Part shown: piece after piece, positions 8,861 through 17,131 of the stretch | How positions within the stretch are numbered: position 1 is the first letter of the stretch | Layout: the number at the start of each line of letters is the position of its first letter | Assembly (NCBI GenBank): GCA_021780755.1 | Contig: JAJXYF010000027.1 | Coordinates: 124,001-188,000 of the forward strand | DNA: 64,000 nt | Direction of reading: 5' to 3' | From: Deltaproteobacteria bacterium | GTDB taxonomy: Bacteria; Desulfobacterota; Binatia; Binatales; Binataceae | Position numbers and translations under genes: made by a program | The notes under the pieces: generated by a model | Databases searched by the model: none | The model's input: only the letters and a program-made list of their open reading frames with translations | What the model was told of the DNA's origin: nothing

Positions 8861-8975
8861 TGAAGAGAAGGTTTCAGACTTCCCATTTGTTATGCTGCGG
8901 GCTTCGCCCGCTCTCGGCAGACTTAGCCGCCTACCCGAGCAGTCCTGAAAATCAAGTCAAGACTGATGGGCTGCT
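8861..8975 (+). repeat. Dispersed intergenic repeat, copy A (half palindrome)
   Basis: The segment opens TGAAGAG, then AAGGTTTCAGACTTCCCATT and a GCGGGCTTCGCCCGC hairpin. It matches copies B and D over the right arm and tail but lacks the left arm CTGAAACC. A second module (8940-8975, CAGTCCTG...TCAAGACTG.TGGGC) resembles 18396-18432 in copy C. It lies 19 bp after the pgk stop. Confidence 0.6.
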
Positions 8976-9003
8976 CATCGCTAGGCGTCAATCGGTGAAT
9001 AAA

Positions 9004-9777
9004 ATGCGCAGGAAACTGTTCGCCGCCAACTGGAAGATGAACCTGACGCCCGCCGAGGGCCGCACCCTGATCGCCGCGCTTCGCGCCGACCTCGATCGCG
9101 ACGCCGCCGCACTCGCCCGCGATCGCGACGTACTCGTCGCGCCGCCGTTCCTCGCGATTCCGGCCGCCGCGCAGGCGCTCGCCGGTTCCGCCGTCGCGCT
9201 CGGCGCCCAGAACATGTACTTCGAGCCGAAGGGCGCCTTCACCGGTGAAGTGTCGGCTGAGATGCTCCGGTTCTTCGGCGTCAGCTACGTCATCGTCGGC
9301 CATTCCGAGCGTCGCCACATCTTCAAGGAGGACGATGAGACCGTCGGCCGCCGCGCCGCCGCGGTCGCCACCGCTCGCATGACGCCGATTCTATGTGTCG
9401 GTGAGACCGCCACCGAGCGCGACGCCGGCCGCACGCTGGAGGTCGTCCTGCGCCAGTTGGAAATCGGCCTGAGTCAATTCCCGGCCCGCGACGCGGCCAA
9501 CGTCGTCATCGCCTACGAGCCTGTATGGGCGATCGGCACCGGCCGCACCGCCACCCCCGAACAGGCCCAAACTATCCACGGCGCGCTTCGCGAGGCACTC
9601 AACGAGCGTCTCGGCCACGACACCGGTGCCGCCATCCGCATACTTTACGGCGGCAGCGTAACAGCGGACAATGTTGACACTTTGATGGCCAAACCGGATA
9701 TTGACGGGGCTTTGGTCGGCGGGGCAAGCTTGAAGGCCGACTCGTTCGCCCGCATTGTACGGGCCAAATCAGCATAG
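9004..9777 (+). CDS. tpiA: Triosephosphate isomerase
   Basis: It interconverts dihydroxyacetone phosphate and glyceraldehyde-3-phosphate. I start at the ATG at 9004, which gives the canonical RRKLFAANWKMN; a reading back to 8860 only translates the intergenic repeat. Catalytic Lys11, His100 (GHSERR) and Glu172 (YEPVWAIGTG) are all present, as is the phosphate loop YGGSV. 257 residues. It follows pgk on the same strand with a repeat-containing gap of 162 bp. Confidence 0.96.
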   Translation: MRRKLFAANWKMNLTPAEGRTLIAALRADLDRDAAALARDRDVLVAPPFLAIPAAAQALAGSAVALGAQNMYFEPKGAFTGEVSAEMLRFFGVSYVIVGHSERRHIFKEDDETVGRRAAAVATARMTPILCVGETATERDAGRTLEVVLRQLEIGLSQFPARDAANVVIAYEPVWAIGTGRTATPEQAQTIHGALREALNERLGHDTGAAIRILYGGSVTADNVDTLMAKPDIDGALVGGASLKADSFARIVRAKSA

Positions 9778-9823
9778 GGGACCGGCCGGCTCGAGGATTC
9801 AGTTTCCAGGCGGCATTTTCACC

Positions 9824-10201
9824 ATGGTAGTCACTACGGTAATCGTGGTTCACATAATCGTCTGCATCGCGCTGACTATCGTGGTGTTATTGCAGCAGGG
9901 CAAAGGCGCCGACGTCGGCGCGGTCTTCGGCGGTTCCAGCCAGACCGTCTTCGGCGCCGGCGGCGCCAGCAGTCCGTTGTTCAAGCTGACCTGGACCTTC
10001 GCCGCGATGTTCGCGTTTACCTCGCTGTTCCTCGCGTACTCCTCGACCAAACGCATCAGCGGCAGTATCTTCGAGGATCGCAAAGTGTCGATCCCGATAC
10101 ATTCGTCGGCTCCGGCGCTTCCGCTCGGCGGCCCCGCGGCGCCCGCGGCACCGTCCGCGCCGGCGACCAACCCGGCTGCTCCGGCGCCGGCCAGCAAGTA
10201 G
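9824..10201 (+). CDS. secG: Preprotein translocase subunit SecG
   Basis: SecG is the small accessory subunit of the SecYEG channel in the inner membrane. The 125-residue product has two hydrophobic segments (about 1-23 and 55-73), the conserved LLQQGKGADVGAVFGGSSQTVFG stretch (given in part) between them, and a Pro/Ala-rich tail. The ATG at 9824 replaces an upstream in-frame ATG that overlaps tpiA. The tpiA-secG-tRNA-Leu order is widespread in proteobacteria. Confidence 0.93.
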   Translation: MVVTTVIVVHIIVCIALTIVVLLQQGKGADVGAVFGGSSQTVFGAGGASSPLFKLTWTFAAMFAFTSLFLAYSSTKRISGSIFEDRKVSIPIHSSAPALPLGGPAAPAAPSAPATNPAAPAPASK

Positions 10202-10256
10202 TATTTCGTTCCGGCTTTAATCACCGGGACGACCCTCTGGTTTGTTCACCCGATGT

Positions 10257-10342
10257 GCGCGGGTGGTGGAATGGCAGACACGCGAGTTTGAGGGGCTCGT
10301 GGTAGAAATACCGTGCGGGTTCAAGTCCCGCCCCGCGCACCA
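10257..10342 (+). tRNA. tRNA-Leu (anticodon GAG)
   Basis: The acceptor arms GCGCGGG (10257-10263) and CCCGCGC (10332-10338) pair perfectly, followed by discriminator A and an encoded CCA (10340-10342). The anticodon stem CGAGT/GCTCG encloses loop TTGAGGG with GAG at positions 34-36. A long variable arm and the T arm GCGGGTTCAAGTCCCGC are present, as expected of a class II leucine tRNA. Confidence 0.95.
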
Positions 10343-10508
10343 CCCTTTTCATCGATTGACGCTCGCTACGCTCGGTTAGGTCACCAAGTCCCGCAGGAAG
10401 GGTTAAGGCCTGGTGATCGGAGAGACCTTCGCGGTTTCGTCCCGTGACCTCATTACCGCGCGGCCTTCTATTTGTCCAAGAAGAGCGTTGGGGGTGAGGC
10501 CGTCCCCG

Positions 10509-12038
10509 TCAGCGCGTCCAGGCGAGCCAGCGCTCGAAAATCCGCTTGACCCGCGGCGTCAGCCGCGTGCGGTTGTACTGGTCGCCGAGCTTGCGCAGGG
10601 CCTCGGCCTGCGTCGGATAGGGATGGATCACGTCGGCGATTGCTCCCAGTCCGATTCCTTTCGCGATCGCGAGCGTGATCTCAGAGATCATCTCGCCGGC
10701 ATGGCTCGCGACCATCGTCGCGCCGACTATACGGTCGCTGGCCGCCGCGACGTGCACTTTGACGAAGCCGTCGGTCGCGCCATCAAGGATCGCGCGATCG
10801 ACCGCGCCCAATTCCTGCACAAAGGTCCTAATCGCGATTCCGCGCGCCTCGGCTTCCGCTTCAGACATACCCACCTGCGCGACTTCAGGATCGGTGTAGG
10901 TACACCATGGAATAGTCAGTCCGCTTACGCGTGCGCGGCCGTAAAAGAGCGCGTTGCGAATTACTATTCGGGCCATCGCGTCGGCCAGATGAGTAAACTT
11001 GTATTGCGAGCAGACGTCGCCCGCCGCATATATTTGTCGATTGCTGCTGCGCAGATAGTCATCGACGGTCACGCCGGCGAGCGGGTCGTAGGCGACTCCC
11101 GCCGCTTCCAGATTCAGTCCGGCGACCGCGGGTACGCGGCCGACGCCCACGACGATCTCATCGACGGCAAGCTCGGCCGTCGCTCCGCCGCACTCGAAGC
11201 GAATCAGCTTTTCGCCGCCGCGCCTTTCCACGCTGAGGATGTTGGCGCCGGTTTGCACGCCGATTCCGTCACGCGCGAGCGCCCTCACGATCCGCACCGC
11301 GGCGTCGCGATCCTCGCGAATCAAAATCCGTGGCGCCACCTCGATAATCGTCACGGCGGCGCCGAACCGCCGCAGCGCCTGCGCCAACTCGCAGCCGATC
11401 GGCCCGCCACCGATCACCGCGATTCGCGCCGGCAGTTCGGTCAACGAAAAGATCGTCTCGTTGGTGAGATAGCCGGCCTCCTTGAGTCCCGCGATCGGCA
11501 GTTCGGCGGCCCGCGCTCCAGTCGCGATCGCGGCGCGCCGAAACCGCAGCATCGCCTCACCGACGACTACGGTATCGCGGGCGCTGAAGCGCGCGTCACC
11601 GATAAAGACGTCAACCCCCAAGCCCGCAAAGCGCGCCGCCGAATCGTTCGCGCTCAAGTCGGCCCGCAACCGGCGCATCCGCTCCATCACTGCGCCGAAG
11701 TCCACCCGCACCCCGTCCGGCACGCGGATTCCAAAGCGGGCCGCATCGCGGACTTCGGCCGCCGCGCGCGCCGCCCGGATGATCGCTTTGGACGGTACGC
11801 AGCCGAAGTTGAGGCAGTCGCCGCCCATCAACTCGCGCTCGACCAGCGCCACTTTGGCACCCAGGCCTGCGGCGCCAGCCGCGATTACCAGTCCCGCCGT
11901 GCCGGCCCCAATCACCACCAGGTTATAGCGCGGCGCGGGTGTCGGATTTTTCCATCCGCCCGGATGAACCTGCTCGGCCAGGCGCCGGTTGTGATTGTCG
12001 GCGGGCGCCAGCGGCAGCAATGATCGCGGCGCGCCCAT
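10509..12038 (-). CDS. Mercuric-reductase-like pyridine nucleotide-disulfide oxidoreductase
   Basis: This is an FAD- and NAD(P)H-binding flavoprotein with a redox disulfide. FAD motif VVIGAGTAGLV lies at residues 41-51, the active cysteines Cys75 and Cys80 in GGDCLNFGCVPSK, the second dinucleotide motif AVIGGGPIGCELA near 210, and the interface HPYPTQAEALRK near the C-terminus. The N-terminal lead (LPLAPADNHNRRLAEQVHPGGW) is typical of the group annotated as mercuric reductase or FAD-containing oxidoreductase. There is no heavy-metal-associated domain and no C-terminal vicinal Cys pair, so true mercury reduction is unlikely; the substrate is unknown. It starts one base after the small gene upstream. 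Confidence 0.85.
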   Translation of the reverse strand: MGAPRSLLPLAPADNHNRRLAEQVHPGGWKNPTPAPRYNLVVIGAGTAGLVIAAGAAGLGAKVALVERELMGGDCLNFGCVPSKAIIRAARAAAEVRDAARFGIRVPDGVRVDFGAVMERMRRLRADLSANDSAARFAGLGVDVFIGDARFSARDTVVVGEAMLRFRRAAIATGARAAELPIAGLKEAGYLTNETIFSLTELPARIAVIGGGPIGCELAQALRRFGAAVTIIEVAPRILIREDRDAAVRIVRALARDGIGVQTGANILSVERRGGEKLIRFECGGATAELAVDEIVVGVGRVPAVAGLNLEAAGVAYDPLAGVTVDDYLRSSNRQIYAAGDVCSQYKFTHLADAMARIVIRNALFYGRARVSGLTIPWCTYTDPEVAQVGMSEAEAEARGIAIRTFVQELGAVDRAILDGATDGFVKVHVAAASDRIVGATMVASHAGEMISEITLAIAKGIGLGAIADVIHPYPTQAEALRKLGDQYNRTRLTPRVKRIFERWLAWTR

Positions 12039-12039
12039 C

Positions 12040-12216
12040 TCAGGGCTCCGTCAGCCTGTCGTGTACGATCTTATTTTGCACGAGCCTATTCTGCGCGAGC
12101 GCCCGCCGCGCGATCCTCGCCGCGCCAAGCGCCACTCCAACCCCAAGCCATCGCGCCGCAACTGGAATCGCAAAGCCCGCGACGAGACCGATCGTGAATT
12201 TTGCCGCGCCGTTCAT
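12040..12216 (-). CDS. Small hydrophobic protein, unknown function
   Basis: The 58-residue product starts at the ATG at 12216, preceded by GAGGAGG at an ideal distance. One hydrophobic stretch (about 4-32, with FTIGLVAGFAIPVAARWLG) suggests a membrane anchor, followed by a basic tail. Its stop is one base from the start of the flavoprotein gene, so the two are probably co-translated. I do not recognise the family. Confidence 0.6.
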   Translation of the reverse strand: MNGAAKFTIGLVAGFAIPVAARWLGVGVALGAARIARRALAQNRLVQNKIVHDRLTEP

Positions 12217-12305
12217 TGGCGCCTCCTCAATTCGCTCGGGACCGCGAATCTTCCCCCACAGGCATGGGGTGATGGAGTAGATCGAACGTGCGGCATGCAG
12301 CGGGA

Positions 12306-12334
12306 TTTCCGCGGGCAAAGGCCATGCTTATAAT
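12306..12334 (+). promoter_or_regulatory. Probable promoter of moaB
   Basis: A perfect TATAAT lies at 12329-12334 with a weak TTTCCG at 12306-12311, 17 bp upstream. Transcription would begin near 12341, 20 bp before the moaB ATG. Confidence 0.45.
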
Positions 12335-12360
12335 AGACGCCGCGATCTTGTAAACCTTGA

Positions 12361-12885
12361 ATGATGGCCGTCAAAGAGCACCCTCGCCACGGCGCCCACG
12401 CCCACCTGAAGCTGGGCGTGATCACGGCGAGCGATACGCGCGACGCCGCCAGCGACGAGAGCGGTCGCTTGATTAAGGAATTGCTCGAAGGCGCGGGTCA
12501 TCGCGTGACGCATTACGAGGTGTTGCCCGACTCGCCCGAACGCATCACCGAGGCGGTACGCCAGCACCTGCGCGATCTCGACGGCGTGATCGTCAACGGC
12601 GGCACTGGCATCGCCGCCCGCGACTCGACCATCGAAGCGCTGCGGCCGCTGCTCGACAAGGAACTCGAAGGCTTCGGCGAGTTGTTTCGCGCGCTCTCGT
12701 ACCAGGAAATTGGATCGGCCGCGTTTCTCAGCCGCGCGATGGCCGGAATCGGTGGCGGCAAAATTATCGTGGCGCTGCCGGGTTCGCCCAACGCCTGCCG
12801 GCTCGCAATGGAAAAACTGCTGCTGCCCGAACTCGGCCATATGGCCCATCTGCTTGGACTGGCGCCGCGCGGCCATCATCATTAG
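12361..12885 (+). CDS. moaB: Molybdenum cofactor biosynthesis protein MoaB
   Basis: MoaB/MogA proteins adenylylate molybdopterin before metal insertion. The MoCF fold is evident: LGVITASDTRD near residue 19, DGVIVNGGTGIAARDSTIEAL (the nucleotide and molybdopterin loop, given in part) and IIVALPGSPNACRLAMEKL near the C-terminus. 174 residues ending in a His-rich tail. It lies 39 bp before the fused moaD-moaE gene, so both belong to a molybdenum cofactor unit. No strong ribosome site is visible; two ATGs are in tandem at 12361. Confidence 0.9.
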   Translation: MMAVKEHPRHGAHAHLKLGVITASDTRDAASDESGRLIKELLEGAGHRVTHYEVLPDSPERITEAVRQHLRDLDGVIVNGGTGIAARDSTIEALRPLLDKELEGFGELFRALSYQEIGSAAFLSRAMAGIGGGKIIVALPGSPNACRLAMEKLLLPELGHMAHLLGLAPRGHHH

Positions 12886-12924
12886 TTTGCAATAGTCATT
12901 GAGTATCCAACTTTTGTCCCGACC

Positions 12925-13644
12925 ATGAACCGTCTAACGATTAAACTATTTGCCACCTTGCGCGAACGTGCGCGCGCCTCCGAACTCAGCCGCGAGTTTC
13001 CCGAGGGTACCACCGTCGGCGAGATCTGGGGCCGGCTCCTCGGCGAATTTCCCGCCCTCGGCGGCCATCACGATGGCGTCGCGTTCGCCGTCAATCAGGA
13101 ATACGTCAACGAGGATTTCCGCCCGCGCAACGACGACGAAGTCGCGTTCATTCCGCCCGTCAGCGGCGGCGTCGATACGCCCCCATCATCAAATGCGAAG
13201 TGGATCGGGCCGGTGACCATCGGTCGCGGGCCGGTGGATATCGAGGCCCTGGAACGCGCCGTCACCGATCCCTCCGCCGGCGCGACGGTCACCTTCGCGG
13301 GCACCACGCGCAACGGCAACGCCGGTCGACGCGTCCTGCGCCTCGAGTACGAGGCCTACGAGCCGATGGCGCTCAGTGAGATGCGCAAGCTCGCGCGCGA
13401 GGCCGGCGAGCGATTCAATATCGTGCGCATCGCGATTCAGCATCGCGTCGGCTTCGTCGAGATCGGCGAGACCTCAGTCGCGATCGCGGTCTCGGCGGCG
13501 CATCGCGCCGAAGCCTTCGACGCCTGCCGCTTCGCAATCGATCGGCTGAAGGAAGTCGTGCCGGTCTGGAAAAAGGAATATTTCGAGGGCGGCGAGGTCT
13601 GGATCGGCTGCCAAACGTCGCATCCACCCGAATTGCACGGCTGA
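12925..13644 (+). CDS. Fused molybdopterin synthase, MoaD-MoaE
   Basis: The first 82 residues are a MoaD ubiquitin-like sulfur carrier ending PPVSGG (Gly81-Gly82); after a short linker, residues about 92-239 are MoaE, with VTFAGTTRNGN, LEYEAYEPMA, IQHRVGFVEIGE and the catalytic-lysine stretch VPVWKKEYFEGGEVW. Molybdopterin synthase converts cyclic pyranopterin to molybdopterin using a thiocarboxylate on MoaD's terminal glycine, so an internal Gly-Gly means the protein must be cut, as reported for mycobacterial MoaX, or work unusually. The reading is one uninterrupted frame of 239 residues. Both halves are confidently recognised. Confidence 0.92.
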   Translation: MNRLTIKLFATLRERARASELSREFPEGTTVGEIWGRLLGEFPALGGHHDGVAFAVNQEYVNEDFRPRNDDEVAFIPPVSGGVDTPPSSNAKWIGPVTIGRGPVDIEALERAVTDPSAGATVTFAGTTRNGNAGRRVLRLEYEAYEPMALSEMRKLAREAGERFNIVRIAIQHRVGFVEIGETSVAIAVSAAHRAEAFDACRFAIDRLKEVVPVWKKEYFEGGEVWIGCQTSHPPELHG

Positions 13645-13680
13645 CCCCTGGTGTCGTCAATCCGTGATGCGCTCTTACAG

Positions 13681-13760
13681 GCCGAAGCCCGCAGCTTTAG
13701 AAATGGGAAGTCTGAAACCTCGGTGAGGTTTCAGTAAAAATAATAGCTTTGGGCTCTTCA
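13681..13760 (-). repeat. Dispersed intergenic repeat, copy B (full palindrome)
   Basis: The core CTGAAACCTC (13712-13721) and GAGGTTTCAG (13725-13734) form a perfect 10-bp stem around GGT. Read on the minus strand, it begins TGAAGAGCCCAAAG and ends ACTTCCCATTT...GCGGGCTTCGGC, matching copies A and D. It starts 37 bp after the moaD-moaE stop; in plus orientation the stem is followed by TAAAAATAATA, so it could also act in transcript ending. Confidence 0.7.
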
Positions 13761-13830
13761 ACCAATGGAATACGCGTTTTTGCCTAAGCATTGACCGAGC
13801 GGCCAGTATCGATTATCTAACCCATATAGC

Positions 13831-14775
13831 ATGCTACCCACCGAAACATCGGTTGAAAAAGTAATTCTCGCTGAGCCGCGCGGATTTTGCGCGGGCGTTG
13901 ACCGCGCCGTCGAGGCGGTGCGCGGCGCCCTGCGTACCTACGGACGGCCGCTCTACGTGCGCCATCAGATCGTTCACAACCGCTTCGTGCTCGAAGCGCT
14001 TGAACGTGAAGGTGCGATCTTCGTCGATACTCTCGAGGAAGTGCCCGCAGGCCAGCGCGTCATCTTCAGTGCTCATGGCGTCGCGCCCAGCGAATGGGAT
14101 CGGGCGGCGGAGCGCAGGTTGCGCGTGATCGACGCCACCTGTCCGCTGGTCACCAAGGTCCATTCGGAGGTCGAGCATTACGCGGCGGCGCACAACACCG
14201 TAATCCTCGTCGGTCACGCCGGCCACGAGGAGGTCAAGGGCACGCTCGGTGTGGCGCCTGGCAAGGTGCTGCTGGTCGGCACCGTCGAGGAGGCCGAAGC
14301 GCTCGAGGTTCCCGACCCTGAGCACGTCGCGGCGGTCACGCAGACCACGCTCAGCGTTGACGACACTCGCGACATAATGGCCACGCTCAAGCGGCGCTTT
14401 CCGGCGATCGCGACGCCCAAGACCGACGACATCTGTTACGCCACGCAGAATCGCCAGAACGCCGTCAAGGAACTGGTTGACGTAAGCGACGTCGTGCTGG
14501 TGGTCGGATCGAAGCAGAGCTCCAACGCCAACCGGATGGTCGAAGTCGCGCGGATGCGCGGCGGCCGTGCCTTCCTCGTCGATTCGCTGGCCGACGTCGA
14601 GCCCGACATGATCGAAGGTGCGAAGTCGCTGGGATTGACCGCCAGCGCGTCGTCGCCCGAATGGCTGGTGCAGGAGATTATCGGCGCGTTTTCGCGCCGC
14701 GGCGCGGTGGTGGAACTGATGAAGATCAAGGAAGAGCGGATTCATTTCCCGCTGCCCAAGCCGGCCGACGAATAG
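13831..14775 (+). CDS. ispH: 4-hydroxy-3-methylbut-2-enyl diphosphate reductase
   Basis: IspH makes IPP and DMAPP in the last step of the MEP isoprenoid pathway, using an iron-sulfur cluster. The three cluster cysteines are Cys20 (RGFCAGV), Cys104 (ATCPLV) and Cys202 (ICYATQNRQ). Conserved histidines lie in RHQIVHN and VGHAGHEEV, and the glutamate region is TQTTLSVDD. 314 residues, full length. I see no Shine-Dalgarno before the ATG; TATCTA lies at 13814-13819, so a very short or absent leader is possible. Confidence 0.96.
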   Translation: MLPTETSVEKVILAEPRGFCAGVDRAVEAVRGALRTYGRPLYVRHQIVHNRFVLEALEREGAIFVDTLEEVPAGQRVIFSAHGVAPSEWDRAAERRLRVIDATCPLVTKVHSEVEHYAAAHNTVILVGHAGHEEVKGTLGVAPGKVLLVGTVEEAEALEVPDPEHVAAVTQTTLSVDDTRDIMATLKRRFPAIATPKTDDICYATQNRQNAVKELVDVSDVVLVVGSKQSSNANRMVEVARMRGGRAFLVDSLADVEPDMIEGAKSLGLTASASSPEWLVQEIIGAFSRRGAVVELMKIKEERIHFPLPKPADE

Positions 14776-14869
14776 GCGCCGGCGGCCGGCGCACACGGCG
14801 GTCGCAACAGCACGCGCGGACGGCCAGCGTACCGGCGCGCGGCAGGGGAGGGTCAACCCAGGCGGCTAG

Positions 14870-15511
14870 ATGCAGCGGCGGGGAGGCTACATCGCGATCG
14901 AAGGCCCCATCGGAGTGGGTAAAACCAGTCTGGCGCGGGCGCTCGCGAAGGAGCTTAACGCGCGGCTGGTGCTCGAGGGTGTCGAGGACAATCCGTTCCT
15001 GTCGCGCTTTTACGAAGACCCCGACAAGTACGCCCTTCCGGTCCAGCTCTACTTCCTGCTCACGCGCTACAACCAGCAACGCGAACTGGCGCAGCAGGAT
15101 CTTTTCGCCCAGGCGACGGTGGCCGATTATCTTTTCGGCAAGGACCGCATTTTCGCCGCGCTGAATCTCGCGCCCGACGAACTCACGCTCTACGACAACG
15201 TGTACCGGCTGCTCGACGCGCAACTGCCGCGGCCCGACCTGGTGGTCTATATCCGCGCGAACGTCGAGGTCCTGGTCGAGCGGCTGCGCAAGCGCAAGCG
15301 CGATTTCGAGCGGCACATCGGCGTGCAATACCTCGAGCGCGTATCGTCGGCCTTCCGCGACTTCTTTTTCTATTACGACGACACCCCGCTGCTGGTGGTC
15401 GATACGACGGAGCTGGATTTCGTCGAGGATTCCGACGACTTGAAGGACCTCATCCGCGAGATCGACGGCGCCGGCAAGGGCGTGCAGTACTTCGTCCCGC
15501 GCAAACGCTGA
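14870..15511 (+). CDS. Deoxynucleoside kinase family protein
   Basis: The product belongs to the dNK/dGK/dCK family that phosphorylates deoxynucleosides for salvage. The P-loop GPIGVGKTS sits at residues 12-20; DRIFAALNL and YDNVYRLL correspond to the substrate lid region, and VYIRANVEVLVERLRKRKRDFE contains the ERS/LID-like arginine cluster (given in part). 213 residues. It starts about 95 bp after ispH on the same strand. Substrate preference cannot be read from sequence. Confidence 0.85.
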   Translation: MQRRGGYIAIEGPIGVGKTSLARALAKELNARLVLEGVEDNPFLSRFYEDPDKYALPVQLYFLLTRYNQQRELAQQDLFAQATVADYLFGKDRIFAALNLAPDELTLYDNVYRLLDAQLPRPDLVVYIRANVEVLVERLRKRKRDFERHIGVQYLERVSSAFRDFFFYYDDTPLLVVDTTELDFVEDSDDLKDLIREIDGAGKGVQYFVPRKR

Positions 15512-15635
15512 CGGCGTGTTTCAGGCGGGAGCGGCTTTGACCTGGAAGCGCACGCCCTCACGATGCTGTAGATAGCTCACGACCTCTGTCAACCTCGATC
15601 CCGGTAGTAATGCCTATGCTATAGAGGCGGTGCGC

Positions 15636-15929
15636 TCACCCCGGATGCGCCGTGAACGCGCGCTCGATCTCTGCCGCCAGCGCAAAATCCTTCTCCGTCA
15701 CGCCGCCCTGATCATGCGTCGAGCAGGTGAAAGTGACCCGTGTGTAGTTGACCAGGATGTCCGGATGATGGTCGGCCTTCTCGGCCATCGCCGCGACCTT
15801 GCCGATGAAGTGGATGCCGTCCATGAACTTCTTGAATTGAAACAGCTTGCCGATCGCGTTGTCTTTGTAATGCCATCCGGCCAGCGTTTTGATCCTCGTC
15901 GCGATCTCTTCCGCGGTCAGTTTCGCCAT
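15636..15929 (-). CDS. phhB: Pterin-4a-carbinolamine dehydratase
   Basis: The enzyme dehydrates 4a-hydroxytetrahydropterin, recycling pterin cofactor. The ATG at 15929 gives 97 residues starting MAKLTAEE. The family motif is present as KADHHPDI (His54-His55-Pro56) with the third active-site histidine in STHDQGG (His72) and the dimer strand NYTRVTFTCSTHD. No aromatic amino acid hydroxylase is next to it, so its partner is elsewhere or it serves in pterin metabolism in general. Confidence 0.9.
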   Translation of the reverse strand: MAKLTAEEIATRIKTLAGWHYKDNAIGKLFQFKKFMDGIHFIGKVAAMAEKADHHPDILVNYTRVTFTCSTHDQGGVTEKDFALAAEIERAFTAHPG

Positions 15930-16070
15930 CGCTCCGTCTCCCTTTGGCCGGTCACGCCGCTTTCGCTTGTCGCGCGTCCGCGTCATATATTAGACCAGTC
16001 AAAAGCAGCCGCTGCATAGCGGTAATCTGCCGTCTGGAATATTCGCGGCGCCGCCAGGAATTTTCGCAGC

Positions 16071-16592
16071 ATGGATAAAACCGATACGCGCAAACTCATC
16101 CGGATGACGCCCGGCGAAGCTACCGCGATGCTCGAGGGCACCCCCAACCTCTCGCTCGCGACGCTCGATCGCGACGGCTATCCGCATCTCGTTGCGATGT
16201 CGTTCGCGCTCGACGCCCACGGCAATATCGTGATGACGAGCTTCGGCAAGGCGCAGAAGGTCATCAACCTGCAGCGCAACCCGCGCGTCGCCGTGATGGT
16301 CGAGCACGGACTCGCCTATGACAAGATCAAAGGCGTGATGATTCGCGGGCGCGCCGAGATCGTCGAGGACACCAACACGGTGCTCGACACGATGCGCCTG
16401 GTGGTCGGCAAGATGGCGCGCATCGCCGGCCGGCCGGTCGAACCGGGCAGCGTCGCCATCACCGACGCCTATCGGCGGCAGGCGGAAAAGCGTGTCGTCA
16501 TCCGCATCCATCCGGAAAAATGGGCGAGCTGGGACCACTCCAAGTTGTCCGGCACGGCGGCCGCCGGCCCGATGAAATCCGCCAAATCATAA
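16071..16592 (+). CDS. Pyridoxamine-phosphate-oxidase-like split-barrel flavoprotein
   Basis: The 173-residue protein has the split-barrel pattern of FMN/F420-binding proteins: NLSLATLDRDGYPHLVAMSFALD at about 26-48 (given in part), QKVINLQRNPRVAVMVE and IRGRAEIVEDTN. Proteins of this kind bind FMN or F420 and reduce varied substrates or carry flavin. An AGGAA ribosome site precedes the ATG. It leads a same-strand group with two MaoC-like hydratases and a PaaA-like di-iron protein. Cofactor choice is uncertain. Confidence 0.75.
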   Translation: MDKTDTRKLIRMTPGEATAMLEGTPNLSLATLDRDGYPHLVAMSFALDAHGNIVMTSFGKAQKVINLQRNPRVAVMVEHGLAYDKIKGVMIRGRAEIVEDTNTVLDTMRLVVGKMARIAGRPVEPGSVAITDAYRRQAEKRVVIRIHPEKWASWDHSKLSGTAAAGPMKSAKS

Positions 16593-16631
16593 CCGGCTAG
16601 AGATACCATTAACCCCGCGGGGTGCATTCAG

Positions 16632-17084
16632 ATGGCCAACAAGTACGTTACGGAAGAAGCGCAAAAGCAGATCGGCAAGGCCGGCGAGGCCCGTACGATC
16701 GAAGTCGAACGCGGAGCGATTCGCCGCTTCGCCGAGGCGATCGGCGACGCCAATCCAGCGTTCAACAGCGAGCGCGAGGCGCGCCACACACGCTTCGGCG
16801 GCATGATCGCGCCGCCCACCTTCGGGCGCTCGCTCTCGGCCGCGATCCCCGACGTCAAGCTCGACATGGGCGAGTCGTTTCGCGGACTCGACGGCGGCTC
16901 CGACTGGGAATATTTCGAACCGATCCGGCCCGGAGATCGCATCACCGTCCAAACCAAAATCGCCGACCTGCGCGAGAGCGCCGGGCGCCTCGGCCCGATG
17001 GTCTTCATCACCACCGAGACCACCTATACGAATCAGTTCGGGCAGGTCTGCGCGATTCAGCGGTCAACCGCGATTCGCTATTAG
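16632..17084 (+). CDS. MaoC-like hydratase, FAS1-type N-terminal domain
   Basis: The 150-residue protein has the hot-dog fold pattern of R-specific enoyl-CoA hydratases: FAEAIGDANPAFNSE at about 34-48 followed by FGGMIAPPTFGRSL and a C-terminal RPGDRITVQTKIAD strand. It matches the MaoC_dehydrat_N family, which usually pairs with a second MaoC half; the next gene supplies it. The first half carries no D-x4-H catalytic pair that I can see, fitting a structural subunit. Confidence 0.8.
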   Translation: MANKYVTEEAQKQIGKAGEARTIEVERGAIRRFAEAIGDANPAFNSEREARHTRFGGMIAPPTFGRSLSAAIPDVKLDMGESFRGLDGGSDWEYFEPIRPGDRITVQTKIADLRESAGRLGPMVFITTETTYTNQFGQVCAIQRSTAIRY

Positions 17085-17131
17085 CGCGATCGGTTACTGG
17101 CGCGATTCGCACCCACACTGGAGGCTTCACC

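Noticed and set aside
8860-9003. An N-terminal extension of tpiA
   Set aside because: The 48 extra residues translate intergenic repeat copy A and have no counterpart in triosephosphate isomerases.
10343-10508. Hairpin after the tRNA as a repeat copy
   Set aside because: The segment near 10390-10430 has an imperfect GGTCACCAAG...CCTGGTGATC pairing but no match to the repeat family.
10413-12023. A 536-residue plus-strand open frame
   Set aside because: It is the antisense shadow of the reductase, rich in Arg, Ala and His with no domain pattern; the minus frame has all flavoprotein motifs.
16622-17131. A 170-residue extension before the MaoC gene
   Set aside because: It reads the preceding MaoC gene in the wrong frame; the ATG at 17132 has its own ribosome site.
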